Assembly (NCBI RefSeq): GCF_002142155.1
Contig: NZ_NASD01000009.1
Span: 34,476-98,475, forward strand
Length of the DNA stretch: 64,000 bases
Source of the DNA: Gilliamella apis
GTDB taxonomy: Bacteria > Pseudomonadota > Gammaproteobacteria > Enterobacterales > Orbaceae
Direction of reading: 5' to 3'
Positions 45,790 to 57,706 of this stretch are shown here, piece by piece. Every line of letters begins with the position of its first letter. The first letter of the stretch is position 1. The translations under genes and the position numbers were made by a program. A model generated the notes under the pieces. The model searched no databases. It had not been told where the DNA came from and saw only the letters and a list, made by a program, of their open reading frames with translations.

Positions 45790-47142
45790 TTACTTTCCTG
45801 CTATACTCATTTTCTCAATCAATATTGAACCACATTGAATATTACTTCTTGTTTCAATATCATTACCTATTGCTACAATATTTTGATACATTTCTTTAAG
45901 ATTACCAGCTACTGTAATTTCATTAATAGGATATTGGATTTTACCATTTTCAACCCAAAAACCCGTAGCTCCACGTGAATAATCACCTGTCACATTATTG
46001 ACACCTTGTCCCATTAATGACGTAATAACAACACCTTTATCGAGTTTTCTTAACATTGCAGTAAAATCAGCATCAGTTTGACTTGATGAGACTAACCAAT
46101 TATGTATACCACCTGCATGTCCGGTAGATTTCAAACCTAATTTTTTGGCAGAATAATTACTTAATAAATAAGTTTGCAAAATACCTTGTTCAATAATATT
46201 ACGCTTAACAGTTCTCGTCCCTTCACTGTCAAATGGTGAAGAACCTACCCCTTTTAAAATGTATGGATCTTCCAAAATTGACAGCCAAGCAGGGAAAACT
46301 GCTTTTCCTACACTATCCAACAAAAAAGAAGACTTTCGGTAAATCGAACCACCACTAATTGCAGAAACTAAATGCCTTATTAAACCGACAGCAACTTCCG
46401 AACAAAAAAGGACAGGTACTTGCATGGTTGGAATTTGTTTAGCACCTAAATGAGCAACAGCTTTCTCAGCAGCTTGTTTTCCGACCCAAACTGGTGATTG
46501 CAGTTCATTAATATCCCGAGAAGAAGTATAGGCGTAATTTCGCTCCATTTGTCCATTTTGCTCAGCAATCACCGAGCAAGAAAGTGAATGTGAACTGGCA
46601 CAGTAGCCTTGTAACATTCCTAAACTATTTCCATAAACATAAACACCATAACGGCTATTAAAGTAACCACCATCACAACTTATTAATGAAGATTCAGCAA
46701 GCGCTGTTAGTTCCGCCTGTTTTGCTTGTTCTATTGCATTATCAACATTTAAATCACTTGGATGAAAAAGATCTAAATCGGCATTATCAAATGCCATTAA
46801 CTCACGATCGCCTAAACCTGAACATGAATCAGGCGAAGTATATTGCATAATATTAATTGCCATATCCACCGTTTGGCTAATCGCCTGTGGAGATAAGTCA
46901 CTGGTAGATGCGCTACCTTTACGTTGATTTTGATAAACGGTTATACCTAATGCTCCATCACTATTAAATTCAACATTTTCAGTATCACCTTCTCTTGTAC
47001 TGACACTAATACCAGTAGATTGATTAATCGACACCTCTACTGAATCGACCCGAGCTTGTGCTTGTTTAATAGCATCGGCAACAATAGCGGATAGATGTTG
47101 TTGTTGGCTTATCGCATCTTTTTTAATTTGTTCAATACTCAT
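45790..47142 (-). CDS. pmbA: Metalloprotease PmbA/TldE
   Basis: The 450-residue TldE subunit has the same length as E. coli PmbA. It has DSVEVSINQSTGISVSTREG, the NSDGALGITVYQNQRKGSAS region, SPVWVGKQAAEKAVAHLGAK and YSRGATGFWVENGKIQYPIN with EITVAGNLKEM at the C-terminus. With TldD it forms a protease that processes modified peptides and degrades the CcdA antitoxin. No tldD is present in the window. It diverges from darP, as in E. coli, with a 77-nt gap. Confidence 0.97.
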   Translation of the reverse strand: MSIEQIKKDAISQQQHLSAIVADAIKQAQARVDSVEVSINQSTGISVSTREGDTENVEFNSDGALGITVYQNQRKGSASTSDLSPQAISQTVDMAINIMQYTSPDSCSGLGDRELMAFDNADLDLFHPSDLNVDNAIEQAKQAELTALAESSLISCDGGYFNSRYGVYVYGNSLGMLQGYCASSHSLSCSVIAEQNGQMERNYAYTSSRDINELQSPVWVGKQAAEKAVAHLGAKQIPTMQVPVLFCSEVAVGLIRHLVSAISGGSIYRKSSFLLDSVGKAVFPAWLSILEDPYILKGVGSSPFDSEGTRTVKRNIIEQGILQTYLLSNYSAKKLGLKSTGHAGGIHNWLVSSSQTDADFTAMLRKLDKGVVITSLMGQGVNNVTGDYSRGATGFWVENGKIQYPINEITVAGNLKEMYQNIVAIGNDIETRSNIQCGSILIEKMSIAGK

Positions 47143-47219
47143 TTTATTATTTTCTACAATTCTGCTAGTGATACGTTATAATATGCCAGAATTTAATTTT
47201 AGTTAACAAAAGAAATAGC

Positions 47220-47756
47220 ATGAATAACAATCAAGAGCCAAATCTAGAACCCGACTTCAATATAAATCAAGAAGATGATGAAATTATTTACGTTAGTAAA
47301 AGTGAAATCAAAAGAGATGCCGAGGTGCTTAAAAAATTAGGTGTCGAACTTGTCAATTTAAGCAAAAATGAAATAAGTAAAATTCCACTTGATGAAGATT
47401 TATTATATGCTATTGAATTAGCTCAAAAAATAAAAAAAGAAGGCTATCGCAGACAAATTCAATACATAGGTAAATTACTTAGAAATCGTGATATTGAACC
47501 GATTACACAAGCATTGGATAAACTCAAAAATCGCCATAACCAGCAAGTTGCCATGTTTCACCGTTTAGAGAAATTACGTGATGAGTTAATAGAAACTGGC
47601 GATGCAGAATCAATTATGGAGCTATTTCCTACCGCAGATAGACAGCAATTACGTACACTTGCACGTTCAGCTAGAAAAGAACTGACTGCAAATAAACCGC
47701 CAAAAACAGCCAGACAAATTTTTCAATATTTAAAAGAATTGAGCGAAACAGAGTAA
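47220..47756 (+). CDS. darP: Ribosome biogenesis factor DarP (YjgA)
   Basis: The 178-residue protein associates with the pre-50S ribosomal subunit. It has [58 protein letters not shown] and [19 protein letters not shown], all conserved. Length matches E. coli (183). It is transcribed divergently from pmbA and followed by ppa after 69 nt. Confidence 0.97.
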   Translation: MNNNQEPNLEPDFNINQEDDEIIYVSKSEIKRDAEVLKKLGVELVNLSKNEISKIPLDEDLLYAIELAQKIKKEGYRRQIQYIGKLLRNRDIEPITQALDKLKNRHNQQVAMFHRLEKLRDELIETGDAESIMELFPTADRQQLRTLARSARKELTANKPPKTARQIFQYLKELSETE

Positions 47757-47825
47757 ATTTTTATAATGTTCGTTTTATATTTATGATTAAACACTACTTA
47801 CTAATAAAAGATAGAGGATACAAAA

Positions 47826-48356
47826 ATGGGACTATTAAACGTACCAGCCGGTAAAGAATTACCTGATGACATCTATGTCGTGATTGAAATTCCAGCGAAT
47901 GCTGACCCAATTAAATATGAAGTCGATAAAGATACTGGTGCAGTATTTGTTGATAGATTTATGGCAACTGCAATGTTTTATCCATGTAATTACGGTTATA
48001 TTAATCACACTTTATCACTTGATGGAGATCCGGTTGACGTATTAGTTCCAACTCCATATCCATTACAACCTGGTTCTGTAATTCGTTGTCGTCCAGTTGG
48101 TGTCTTAAAAATGACTGATGAAGCAGGTTCTGATGCTAAACTAGTTGCTGTACCGCATACTAAATTATCAAAAGAATATGACCATATAAAAGATGTAGAC
48201 GATTTACCTGAGTTATTAAAATCTCAAATCAAGCACTTCTTTGAGCAATACAAAGCACTTGAAAAAGGCAAATGGGTAAAAGTTGATGGTTGGGATAATG
48301 CCGAAGCTGCTCGTAAAGAAATTATTGAATCTTTTGAAAGAGCAAAACAGAAGTAA
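47826..48356 (+). CDS. ppa: Inorganic pyrophosphatase
   Basis: The 176-residue soluble class I enzyme hydrolyses pyrophosphate. It has the metal-binding [33 protein letters not shown] and a central [17 protein letters not shown], with lysine/aspartate active-site positions intact. Length equals E. coli Ppa. ATG 47826 is preceded by AGAGGA. A 13-bp stem terminator follows. Confidence 0.98.
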   Translation: MGLLNVPAGKELPDDIYVVIEIPANADPIKYEVDKDTGAVFVDRFMATAMFYPCNYGYINHTLSLDGDPVDVLVPTPYPLQPGSVIRCRPVGVLKMTDEAGSDAKLVAVPHTKLSKEYDHIKDVDDLPELLKSQIKHFFEQYKALEKGKWVKVDGWDNAEAARKEIIESFERAKQK

Positions 48357-48393
48357 TCCTACCTAAATTATTCAAAAAAGTAATCATTTCTAC

Positions 48394-48423
48394 TGAGTCA
48401 TAAAAAATAATTTTTATGACTCA
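48394..48423 (+). terminator. Terminator after ppa
   Basis: TGAGTCATAAAAA (48394-48406) and its perfect complement (48411-48423) form a 13-bp stem with an ATAA loop, 37 nt after the ppa stop. A T run follows at a small distance. Confidence 0.75.
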
Positions 48424-48539
48424 ATCTTTAAACTTTTTTTTACTTTCGAAATAACTTCAATGACTTAGCGTTGTAACAATTTGTCATTTATCAAATTAAA
48501 TAAATTAATATAAAAATTTTATATAAAACCGTACACTAA

Positions 48540-48752
48540 GATGAAAAAATTGTCATTAACATCTTGCTTTCGATTTTAAATTGTGAGGTAATAGTAATGG
48601 GCTAACAACAAGAAGCATTTTTATGAAAACGATTAACTTTTTAATTTAGTTCCAGACTAGTTAGATTAGTTTATGAGTTGGTGTATTAATGTTAGTTAAT
48701 GCCTAAACAGCCGATAAGGCAAATTATTAATTATTGTTAGGATGTCTAGTAA
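48540..48752 (+). promoter_or_regulatory. cspA-type long 5' leader of the cold-shock gene
   Basis: The cold-shock gene is preceded by ~200 nt with no ORF beyond a two-codon one (ATGGGCTAA at 48598-48606). Near its 3' end is GCCGATAAGGC (48710-48720) followed by AAATTATTAATTATT, closely matching the GCCGAAAGGC hairpin and AATTATTAA of the E. coli cspA leader that changes fold with temperature. The ribosome binding site is TAGGA at 48738-48742. The leader's start is approximate, since the promoter was not located. Confidence 0.65.
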
Positions 48753-48962
48753 ATGAATAAAAAAACAGGCCAAGTAAAATGGTTCAACGAAAGTAAAGGT
48801 TTCGGTTTTATCACTCCAGCCGATGGCAGCAAAGATGTATTCGTACATTTCTCTGCAATCTCAGGTGATGGCTTTAAAACCTTAGCTGAAGGACAACAAG
48901 TCGAATTTGCTATCCAAGATAGCCCTCGTGGACCAGCAGCGGCTGAAGTAGTTGTTATCTAA
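48753..48962 (+). CDS. Cold-shock protein (CspA/CspE family RNA chaperone)
   Basis: The 69-residue single cold-shock domain has [19 protein letters not shown] (RNP1 KGFGFI), DVFVHFSAI (RNP2) and the closing [20 protein letters not shown]. It binds single-stranded RNA and melts structure at low temperature. A cspA-like leader suggests it is the cold-inducible member. Which of the E. coli Csp paralogues it corresponds to is not clear from sequence. A strong terminator follows. Confidence 0.96.
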   Translation: MNKKTGQVKWFNESKGFGFITPADGSKDVFVHFSAISGDGFKTLAEGQQVEFAIQDSPRGPAAAEVVVI

Positions 48963-48990
48963 TTAAAGTTTAATTAAATAATAAAAGCAA

Positions 48991-49020
48991 AACGCCTATT
49001 TCTCGAAATAGGCGTTTTTT
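48991..49020 (+). terminator. Terminator of the cold-shock gene
   Basis: AACGCCTATTT and AAATAGGCGTT are perfect 11-bp arms around CTCG, followed by TTTT. It lies 28 nt after the stop codon. Confidence 0.93.
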
Positions 49021-49060
49021 TATAAGGGTAGTATTTTAATCCCTTTATTAGAACTAAAAA

Positions 49061-49079
49061 AAGCAACCCAAGGCCGCTT
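49061..49079 (-). terminator. Terminator of gapA
   Basis: AAGCAACC (49061-49068) and GGCCGCTT (49072-49079) form an 8-bp stem on the minus strand with two G-U pairs and a 3-nt loop, followed by TTTTTTT. It lies 27 nt after the gapA stop codon. Confidence 0.8.
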
Positions 49080-49105
49080 TTTTTTGCAATTACAACTGCT
49101 TCTAA

Positions 49106-50555
<1,450 letters not shown>

Positions 50556-53114
50556 ATGACAGATAACCAAGATTTTACCGACCACACACCAATGATGCGC
50601 CAGTATCTAAAGTTGAAAGCTGAAAACCCAGATATTTTATTGTTTTATCGTATGGGTGATTTTTATGAGATGTTTTATGAAGATGCCAAACGTGCTTCAC
50701 AACTCTTAGATATTTCGCTAACCAAACGAGGCTCGTCTAATGGTCAACCTATCCCGATGGCAGGAGTACCTTATCATGCGGTTGAAAGTTACTTAGCTAA
50801 ACTCATTTCACTTGGTGAATCAGTCGCAATTTGTGAACAAATCGGCGATCCCGCTACAAGTAAAGGGCCGGTTGAACGTAAAATTGTTCGTATTGTTACT
50901 CCCGGCACTGTAAGCGATGAATTATTATTAGAAGATCGTAAAGACAACTTACTTGCCTGCATATGGCAACAAAAACAGCACTTTGGCTATGCCACTTTAG
51001 ACATAAGTTCAGGTCGCTTTTTTGTATTTGAATGTGATAATCCGGAAGCAATGCAAGCTGAATTACAGCGAACCAGCCCAGTTGAGTTACTCTACCCTGA
51101 AGACTTTCCATCAATGTATTTAATCGAAAATCGTCACGGATTAAGACGACGCCCAATTTGGGACTTTGATCTGGAAACCGCCAAACAGCAACTTAATTTA
51201 CAATTTGGTACCAATGATTTAGTCGGTTATGGGGTGGAAGATTGCCATTATGCCTTATGTGCAGCTGGCTGTTTATTGCAATATGTCAAAGATACCCAAC
51301 GCACAGCCATGCCACATATTCGCTCAATAGTTAAAGAATCTTCAGTTGATTTTGTGGTGTTAGATGCCGCCACTCGTAGAAACTTAGAGATCACCGAAAA
51401 CCTATCAGGTGGTACTGAACATACTGTGGCCGACATTTTAGATAAAACCCAAACCGCTATGGGTAGTCGAATGCTTAAACGTTGGTTACACTCGCCAATT
51501 CGTAATTTGGCCATTTTAGAAAATCGACAACAAGCCATTAAAGAGTTACAAAATGATGTCACCGACCTTCAACCGCTATTAAAGCAAATTGGTGATCTTG
51601 AACGAATTTTGGCAAGATTAGCACTACGAAGTGCTCGGCCACGCGATTTTGCTCGGTTACGTGATGCCTATAACCTATTACCACAACTCCAACAACAGTT
51701 AGCGCAATTTAATGCACCATCACTTATTGCATTACGCGCCAAAATTAATCAATTTGATCAAATTGCCGATCTGTTAAATCGAGCAATTATTGAAGCACCT
51801 CCGGTAATTATTCGTGATGGAGGTGTCATTGCTAACGGTTATAATCAAGAGCTGGACGAACTGCGTAATTTAGCAGATGGTGCAACCAACTATTTAGAAC
51901 AGCTCGAAATTCGCGAGCGTGAAACTTTAGGCATTGATACATTGAAAGTTGGTTTTAATGCGGTTCATGGTTATTATATCCAAATTAGCCGTGGCCAAAG
52001 TCATTTAGCACCAATCCATTATACCCGAAGACAAACACTAAAAAATGTCGAACGCTATATTATTCCTGAGTTAAAAGAGTATGAAGATAAGGTCTTAACC
52101 TCAAAAGGCCGTGCATTGGCACTTGAAAAACAGCTTTATGAACAACTGTTCGATCAACTGATACCTGAATTAGCCAATATGCAAACCAGTGCAGATGCGA
52201 TTGCCGAACTTGATGTACTGACTAATCTTGCTGAACGAGCCCTAACACTCAACTATCATTGCCCAACATTAACCAATCAAACAGGCATTGAAATCAAAGA
52301 TGGGCGACACATTGTGATAGAACAAGTATTACAAAAACCATTTATCGCCAATTCACTATCTCTCTCATCAGATAGACGAATGCTGATTATTACTGGCCCA
52401 AATATGGGCGGAAAAAGTACTTATATGCGCCAAGCAGCATTGATCGTCTTACTCGCTTACATTGGCAGCTTTGTTCCAGCGTCTAAAGCGACAATTGGCC
52501 CTGTTGATCGTATATTTACTCGAATAGGGGCATCAGATGACTTAGCTTCTGGTCGTTCAACCTTTATGGTGGAAATGACCGAAACTGCCAACATCATGCA
52601 TAATGCTACGCCAAATAGTTTAGTTTTAATGGATGAAATTGGGCGTGGAACGTCAACTTATGATGGTCTGTCACTAGCATGGGCATGTGCTGAAAATTTG
52701 GCTAACCAAATCAAAGCGATGACTCTATTTGCTACCCACTATTTTGAACTAACTCAATTGCCAGAACAAATGCTAGGTGTTTATAACATCCATTTTGATG
52801 CCATAGAACACGACAATACCGTCGCTTTTATCCATGAAGTCTCAGAAGGTGCAGCTAGTAAGAGTTTTGGTATAGCAGTAGCAGGACTTGCAGGTGTACC
52901 GAAAACCATCTTAAAACGCGCTAAACAAAAACTAAAAGAGCTAGAAGTCATCTCTAAACATTCAGCTAATAGCCATATTGAAAGCTCACAACTTACCTTT
53001 ATTGGCGACACAGAACCATCAGAAGTCGAACTAGCCCTACAACAGATCGATCCTGATGCTCTAACGCCAAAACAAGCGTTAGAAACCATTTACCAATTAA
53101 AAAAATTACTTTAA
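50556..53114 (+). CDS. mutS: DNA mismatch repair protein MutS
   Basis: The 852-residue ATPase detects mismatches. The mismatch-reading FYE motif is at 36-38 ([14 protein letters not shown]). The connector, lever and clamp domains follow, then the ABC-type ATPase with GPNMGGKST (614-622), [10 protein letters not shown] and [14 protein letters not shown], and FATHYFELT. The C-terminal tetramer-type tail ends [11 protein letters not shown]. Length matches E. coli (853). No anomaly seen. Confidence 0.99.
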   Translation: MTDNQDFTDHTPMMRQYLKLKAENPDILLFYRMGDFYEMFYEDAKRASQLLDISLTKRGSSNGQPIPMAGVPYHAVESYLAKLISLGESVAICEQIGDPATSKGPVERKIVRIVTPGTVSDELLLEDRKDNLLACIWQQKQHFGYATLDISSGRFFVFECDNPEAMQAELQRTSPVELLYPEDFPSMYLIENRHGLRRRPIWDFDLETAKQQLNLQFGTNDLVGYGVEDCHYALCAAGCLLQYVKDTQRTAMPHIRSIVKESSVDFVVLDAATRRNLEITENLSGGTEHTVADILDKTQTAMGSRMLKRWLHSPIRNLAILENRQQAIKELQNDVTDLQPLLKQIGDLERILARLALRSARPRDFARLRDAYNLLPQLQQQLAQFNAPSLIALRAKINQFDQIADLLNRAIIEAPPVIIRDGGVIANGYNQELDELRNLADGATNYLEQLEIRERETLGIDTLKVGFNAVHGYYIQISRGQSHLAPIHYTRRQTLKNVERYIIPELKEYEDKVLTSKGRALALEKQLYEQLFDQLIPELANMQTSADAIAELDVLTNLAERALTLNYHCPTLTNQTGIEIKDGRHIVIEQVLQKPFIANSLSLSSDRRMLIITGPNMGGKSTYMRQAALIVLLAYIGSFVPASKATIGPVDRIFTRIGASDDLASGRSTFMVEMTETANIMHNATPNSLVLMDEIGRGTSTYDGLSLAWACAENLANQIKAMTLFATHYFELTQLPEQMLGVYNIHFDAIEHDNTVAFIHEVSEGAASKSFGIAVAGLAGVPKTILKRAKQKLKELEVISKHSANSHIESSQLTFIGDTEPSEVELALQQIDPDALTPKQALETIYQLKKLL

Positions 53115-53146
53115 CTAATCAACAATAATAGTAAATTAATAAAAAA

Positions 53147-53172
53147 ACCGCCATTAAATCAATAATGGCGGT
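53147..53172 (-). terminator. Terminator of dld (convergent with mutS)
   Basis: ACCGCCATTA (53147-53156) and TAATGGCGGT (53163-53172) form a 10-bp perfect stem with a 6-nt loop. On the minus strand seven T follow, so it should end dld transcripts. Confidence 0.88.
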
Positions 53173-53197
53173 GATAATTTTAGAATTTTGGTTTGGT

Positions 53198-54910
53198 TTA
53201 TTTCCAAAATTTCTTTTTGGAGGTTTTACCAATACCCGGATTGAAACTATTAGTTGGATCTAACTCATGGTAAAAGTTTTTTAAATCTGAATTAGCATGA
53301 TACAAATGGCCAACATTATGTTCAGCTGGATATTGCGCTCCACGCTGATCGAGTATCACCAACATCTCTTCTTCCACTTTTGAACAGTCAGTACCTTTTT
53401 TAGCTAAATAGTCTTGATGGAAAACCGAACAGAAAAAATGACCATAATATAATTTATGAATAAAATGCTGACTAATACTTTCGGGCAAGGTTTCAAACCA
53501 ATCTTTATCATTGCGTCGCAAAGCGATATCTAACGCGACTAAATCCTCAACTGTTTTAGTATGCACATTACGATAAACTGTCGCAGCACCAGCAACGGCA
53601 AAACGGTGCAACATTGCTGCTTCGGCTTCCTTATCATTACAACGAAAATAGCTTCCATTACGCTTATTTGTTGGACTATTGGCAAAATAATCCTTTAAAA
53701 ATGCCTCAGCTTCGGCGATACCATCGTCAGACATTTTCAAAATTAAATGGTGTTCATAACTGTCACGATAATCACGCATTGATTTAGGTAAATGGTTGGG
53801 TAACAACTTACACACATTTACCGCAAACCAATCGGAAAAACTGCCAGAAAAAAAAGGTGTTTTTTTCACAATACGATCAACCAAATTCTTAAACGCATAC
53901 AAACGAGGAATCATATCTGTCCCTAACTTCTTAATTGCTAGGAAAAGATGCTTACCATATACCGCCGCAATATCAAACGCATCACGATGAATATACTCGC
54001 CAGATACTGGCAAATTTTTAAATTGTCCTAAAATATGACGACGAATATCATCCAGTTCATTGGTATTATTCGTGCCAATATAAAACACTGCAGTGTTTTC
54101 TTCTAATGGAAACGTATCTAACCGTACCGCAAATACCATTAAACGCCCAGCACTACCAGATGCCTCATAGTGACGAGCTGGATCGGCATTATATCGAGCC
54201 GGTGTATCAGCATCTATCTGTCGTACATGATCGCAATAATGGTGATCATGCCCTAACCCAGCATTCGGGTTAACATCTTTATCGGTATAAACACGATTTT
54301 GTAGATTTTGTAATATTTCCTCGGGCGTATCACCTAATTCAATACCTAAATGATTAATCAAATGTAACTGCCCTTGCTCATCCAACTGAGCAAATACTGC
54401 CATTTGAGTATAAGCCGGCCCCCTTTGAATTAACGCACCACCGGAATTATTACAAATCCCACCTAACACTGAAGCACCAATACATGACGAACCAATTACA
54501 GAATGTGGTCCTCGATGATATTTTTTTAGTTCTTTTTCTAAATGAAATAATGTACTACCGGGCAAACAAACGACCTGATCGCCATTTTCAATGACTTGAA
54601 TTCCATCTAATCGACGAGTGCTTACAATAACTATCGGTCTATCATAATCATTACCATCTGGTGTGGAACCACCCGTTAAACCAGTATTAGCAGATTGGGT
54701 TATTACAATAACATCAGCTTCAACACAAGCTTTTAAAACTTGCCATTGTTCTAATAGTGTGCCTGGTATAACCACCGCTAATGCATCCCCTACTCCAAAA
54801 CGAGCACCTTGGCGATAAAGTAAAGTACGACTAGGTTCAGTTAAGGTATATTTATCACCAACAATACTTTTTAACTTCGCAACAAGATCTGATGTATTAT
54901 TTACAGTCAT
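53198..54910 (-). CDS. dld: Quinone-dependent D-lactate dehydrogenase
   Basis: From ATG 54910 the FAD enzyme has 570 residues, against 571 in E. coli. The longer frame start at 54943 is less likely, since AAGGGA lies 6 nt before 54910. The FAD-binding domain has VVIPGTLLEQWQVLKACVEA, SANTGLTGGSTPDGND and SVIGSSCIGASVLGGICNNS. The C-terminal membrane-binding and cap regions show KNLPVSGEYIHRDAFDIA and HNVGHLYHANSDLKNFY. It oxidises D-lactate at the inner membrane and feeds electrons to quinone. Confidence 0.97.
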   Translation of the reverse strand: MTVNNTSDLVAKLKSIVGDKYTLTEPSRTLLYRQGARFGVGDALAVVIPGTLLEQWQVLKACVEADVIVITQSANTGLTGGSTPDGNDYDRPIVIVSTRRLDGIQVIENGDQVVCLPGSTLFHLEKELKKYHRGPHSVIGSSCIGASVLGGICNNSGGALIQRGPAYTQMAVFAQLDEQGQLHLINHLGIELGDTPEEILQNLQNRVYTDKDVNPNAGLGHDHHYCDHVRQIDADTPARYNADPARHYEASGSAGRLMVFAVRLDTFPLEENTAVFYIGTNNTNELDDIRRHILGQFKNLPVSGEYIHRDAFDIAAVYGKHLFLAIKKLGTDMIPRLYAFKNLVDRIVKKTPFFSGSFSDWFAVNVCKLLPNHLPKSMRDYRDSYEHHLILKMSDDGIAEAEAFLKDYFANSPTNKRNGSYFRCNDKEAEAAMLHRFAVAGAATVYRNVHTKTVEDLVALDIALRRNDKDWFETLPESISQHFIHKLYYGHFFCSVFHQDYLAKKGTDCSKVEEEMLVILDQRGAQYPAEHNVGHLYHANSDLKNFYHELDPTNSFNPGIGKTSKKKFWK

Positions 54911-55137
54911 TTTGGTTCCCTTATTTAGATTGGAATTAGACAAATATCAAATTCATTTTGATTATATTATAACCAATTAAATTTATTGAAAAGAGCGCTT
55001 TACACTTTATAGAGAGAAAGAACAAAACTGACACAAAAAGCTAAAAAGAATCAAAAATAAAAGATAATCATTAGTATTATTGAAAGGTTAAGAATGAAGA
55101 TTAAAGTTTTATCGAACAAGATCTACAATTTTGAATT

Positions 55138-55533
55138 TTAAAACCCCCTTTCCTCAACTTTTTTCCTAAAAAACTCTTTTAACCTATAAAAATACTTCCA
55201 CAAAAAATTAAATATCCGGTGTTTGAAATTATTCTTTTTTAGTTTTTTAAATTCTTGGATTGATTTTATTAATGGTACATCTGTTTTGGATATTTTTTTC
55301 GGTTTCTTTGGCTTGCTAATATTTTTATTTTTTATTCGATTCTCTATAGCGCCAACAATACTAACCATAACAACAAATAATATAATTAAAAATTCAGAAA
55401 AAACAAAGGAAAATACCTGTTCACTATTGCCGCTAGTAGTATAAAATCTTGTAAATGCTACAGCAGCATTGGCATCTGTGATACTTAGCAAAAATAGAAT
55501 GAGAAATAAATAAACACTTTTCAAATTTAACAT
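55138..55533 (-). CDS. Small predicted membrane protein of unknown function
   Basis: The 131-residue product has a possible signal peptide (MLNLKSVYLFLILFLLSITD, cleavage near ANAAVA) and a second hydrophobic segment FLIILFVVMVSIVGAI (~48-63). The tail is very basic, with KPKKPKKISK and a C-terminal FRKKVEERGF. I recognise no family. It is surrounded by AT-rich spacers of 194 and 231 nt with no operon partner. Its 3' end contains the sequence AAACCCCCTTTCCTCAA, nearly repeated at 63830-63845. It belongs to the accessory patch between dld and proP. Confidence 0.5.
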   Translation of the reverse strand: MLNLKSVYLFLILFLLSITDANAAVAFTRFYTTSGNSEQVFSFVFSEFLIILFVVMVSIVGAIENRIKNKNISKPKKPKKISKTDVPLIKSIQEFKKLKKNNFKHRIFNFLWKYFYRLKEFFRKKVEERGF

Positions 55534-55764
55534 TTGTTTATCACTATTTTCTTAAATAATGACTGAAAAGAACTATACCAAAAATATAAAATTTACAGAT
55601 AAATTAAACAATTTTAAATTTTTTTCAGTAAGAAATCCTTTAATTTTTGCAATTATACTACTTTAGTAATTTAGGTATTAAATTATTTAGATAACCTAAA
55701 CATTGTTGCATTATAGATTTCATAAAGTCATAATTAAAAAAATATAATTTAATGGATTTTATTA

Positions 55765-57603
55765 ATGGCCGGACCAACATTTCAAACTAATCCTATTGAT
55801 CTTTCAACTTTACTTAATGAATGCCATACAGGAAAATTACAATTACCTGATTTTCAACGAAGCTGGGTATGGGATGAAGATAGAATAAAAAGTTTAATCG
55901 CTTCAATATCACGTTCATTTCCTATTGGTGCATTAATGACCTTATATACTGGTGGACAAGTTGAATTCAAACCCCGAATAATTGAAGGAGCACCTGAAAA
56001 AGCAAAATATGAATCGCCACTTTCACTACTATTAGACGGTCAACAACGAATAACTTCAATGTATCAAGTAACAATTCGAAAACAAGTTGTTGAAACAATA
56101 ACAGCTAAAAATAAAAACGTTAAACGCTGGTTTTATATTGATATAAAAAAGGCCTTAGATTCTAATATAGATAGAGAGGAAGCAATTCTAAGTATTCCTG
56201 AAGATAAAAAATTAACAACTAATTTTGGAAGGGAAATTGAGTTAGATATATCATCTGCTGAAAAAGAATATGGTAATTTTGTCTTTCCAATGACTGAAGT
56301 TTTTGATTGGGATGAATGGCAAGACGGTTTTGATAGCTATTGGTCCGGTGATATAAATAAATCCAACCGAGAGCTGTTTAGACAGTTTAAAAAAGAAATT
56401 TTAGAAAACTTTAAATCTTATAGAGTTCCTGTTATAGCTTTAGATAGAGAAACGAGCAAAGAGGCAGTCTGTGTTGTATTTGAAAAAGTAAACACCAAAG
56501 GAAAAGCACTTGATGCTTTTGAATTAGTAACTGCAATTTATGCTGCTGATGGACATGAATTACGAAAAGATTGGTATGGTGATCAAACTTATTCGGGTCG
56601 ACAAAAACGTTTTGCTAATACTTATCGTTTATCAGGACGAAAACAAGGTATTATCGGCAATGTTTCAAACACAGATTTCTTGCAGGTCATTTCACTTTTT
56701 TATACAAGAGAAAAAAGACGACAAGCAGAACAAGCAGGAAAACAGGGTAAAGAGTTACCAGCAGTATCTGGAAATCGTCAAGCTTTGCTAAATCTACCAT
56801 TATCTGCCTATAAAAAATATGAAAAACAAGCAGAAGAAGGTTTTCAAAAAGCAGCAAAATTCCTCCATTTATTAAATATTTATGAGATTTATGATCTACC
56901 ATACCAATCACAAGTTGTCCCTTTAGCAGCAATATTAGCTGATATAAAACAAGATGATTGGGAACATGGAACTATTCGACGAAAATTAGAACAATGGTAT
57001 TGGAGTGGTGTATTTGGTGAGCTATATGGTTCTGCGGTAGACTCGCTCAATGCTCGTGATTTTATACAAGTACCAGATTGGTTAAAAGGCGGAGAAGTAC
57101 CTTTAACTATTAGCGAAGCTCAATTTAGACCAGATAGGTTAAAAACGATGAAATCTCGTTTATCTGCAGCTTATAAAGGTGTTAATGCCTTACTAATGAA
57201 ACAAGGTGCACAAGATTTTAGATCTGGTCAAAAATTTGATGATACAGTATTTTTTGGTGATGCAGTTGATATACATCATATATTCCCTAGAATCTGGTGT
57301 AATAAGCAAGGAATTAAATCAGAAATCTATGACTCAATTATTAACAAAACGCCACTTAGCTATAAAACTAATCGTAAAATAGGTGGTGTTGCACCTTCAC
57401 AATATTTACTAACATTAGAAAATGGTAATGCAGACTCACCTCAAATTTCGCCTAGCATATTAGATGGATATTTAGAATCACATTGTATAGATCCTAAATT
57501 ATTAAGAGCTGATGATTTTAATGGGTTTATGGAAGATCGACAAAAAAAATTATTTTCGTTGATTGAAGAGGCAATGGGTAAACATAAAGAACGAGAAGAT
57601 TAA
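55765..57603 (+). CDS. DUF262 / GmrSD-like protein with C-terminal HNH nuclease motif, candidate defence protein
   Basis: The 612-residue protein starts with a DUF262 domain: LPDFQRSWVWDEDRIKSLIA (~27-46), FPIGALMT and LLDGQQRITSMYQV, with DGQQR at 91-95. DUF262 is a nucleotide-hydrolysing ParB-like fold, as in GmrS. The C-terminal part holds AVDIHHIFPRIWC (H504, H505), then NKTPLSYKTNRKIGG, an HNH-type nuclease motif like DUF1524/GmrD. Such proteins occur as type IV restriction enzymes against modified phage DNA and in SspE and similar systems. Here there is no adjacent dnd/ssp or methylase gene. GGA 8 nt before the ATG is a weak ribosome binding site. The frame is intact. Confidence 0.85.
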   Translation: MAGPTFQTNPIDLSTLLNECHTGKLQLPDFQRSWVWDEDRIKSLIASISRSFPIGALMTLYTGGQVEFKPRIIEGAPEKAKYESPLSLLLDGQQRITSMYQVTIRKQVVETITAKNKNVKRWFYIDIKKALDSNIDREEAILSIPEDKKLTTNFGREIELDISSAEKEYGNFVFPMTEVFDWDEWQDGFDSYWSGDINKSNRELFRQFKKEILENFKSYRVPVIALDRETSKEAVCVVFEKVNTKGKALDAFELVTAIYAADGHELRKDWYGDQTYSGRQKRFANTYRLSGRKQGIIGNVSNTDFLQVISLFYTREKRRQAEQAGKQGKELPAVSGNRQALLNLPLSAYKKYEKQAEEGFQKAAKFLHLLNIYEIYDLPYQSQVVPLAAILADIKQDDWEHGTIRRKLEQWYWSGVFGELYGSAVDSLNARDFIQVPDWLKGGEVPLTISEAQFRPDRLKTMKSRLSAAYKGVNALLMKQGAQDFRSGQKFDDTVFFGDAVDIHHIFPRIWCNKQGIKSEIYDSIINKTPLSYKTNRKIGGVAPSQYLLTLENGNADSPQISPSILDGYLESHCIDPKLLRADDFNGFMEDRQKKLFSLIEEAMGKHKERED

Positions 57604-57706
57604 CTCTGATTTAATTCTTTGTATATTTAACTAGTTAATATCTTAAAATTTAGACAAATATTAAAAAGTATTGGGAATACAATAACTAAATTTTATCTTA
57701 ATTAAT

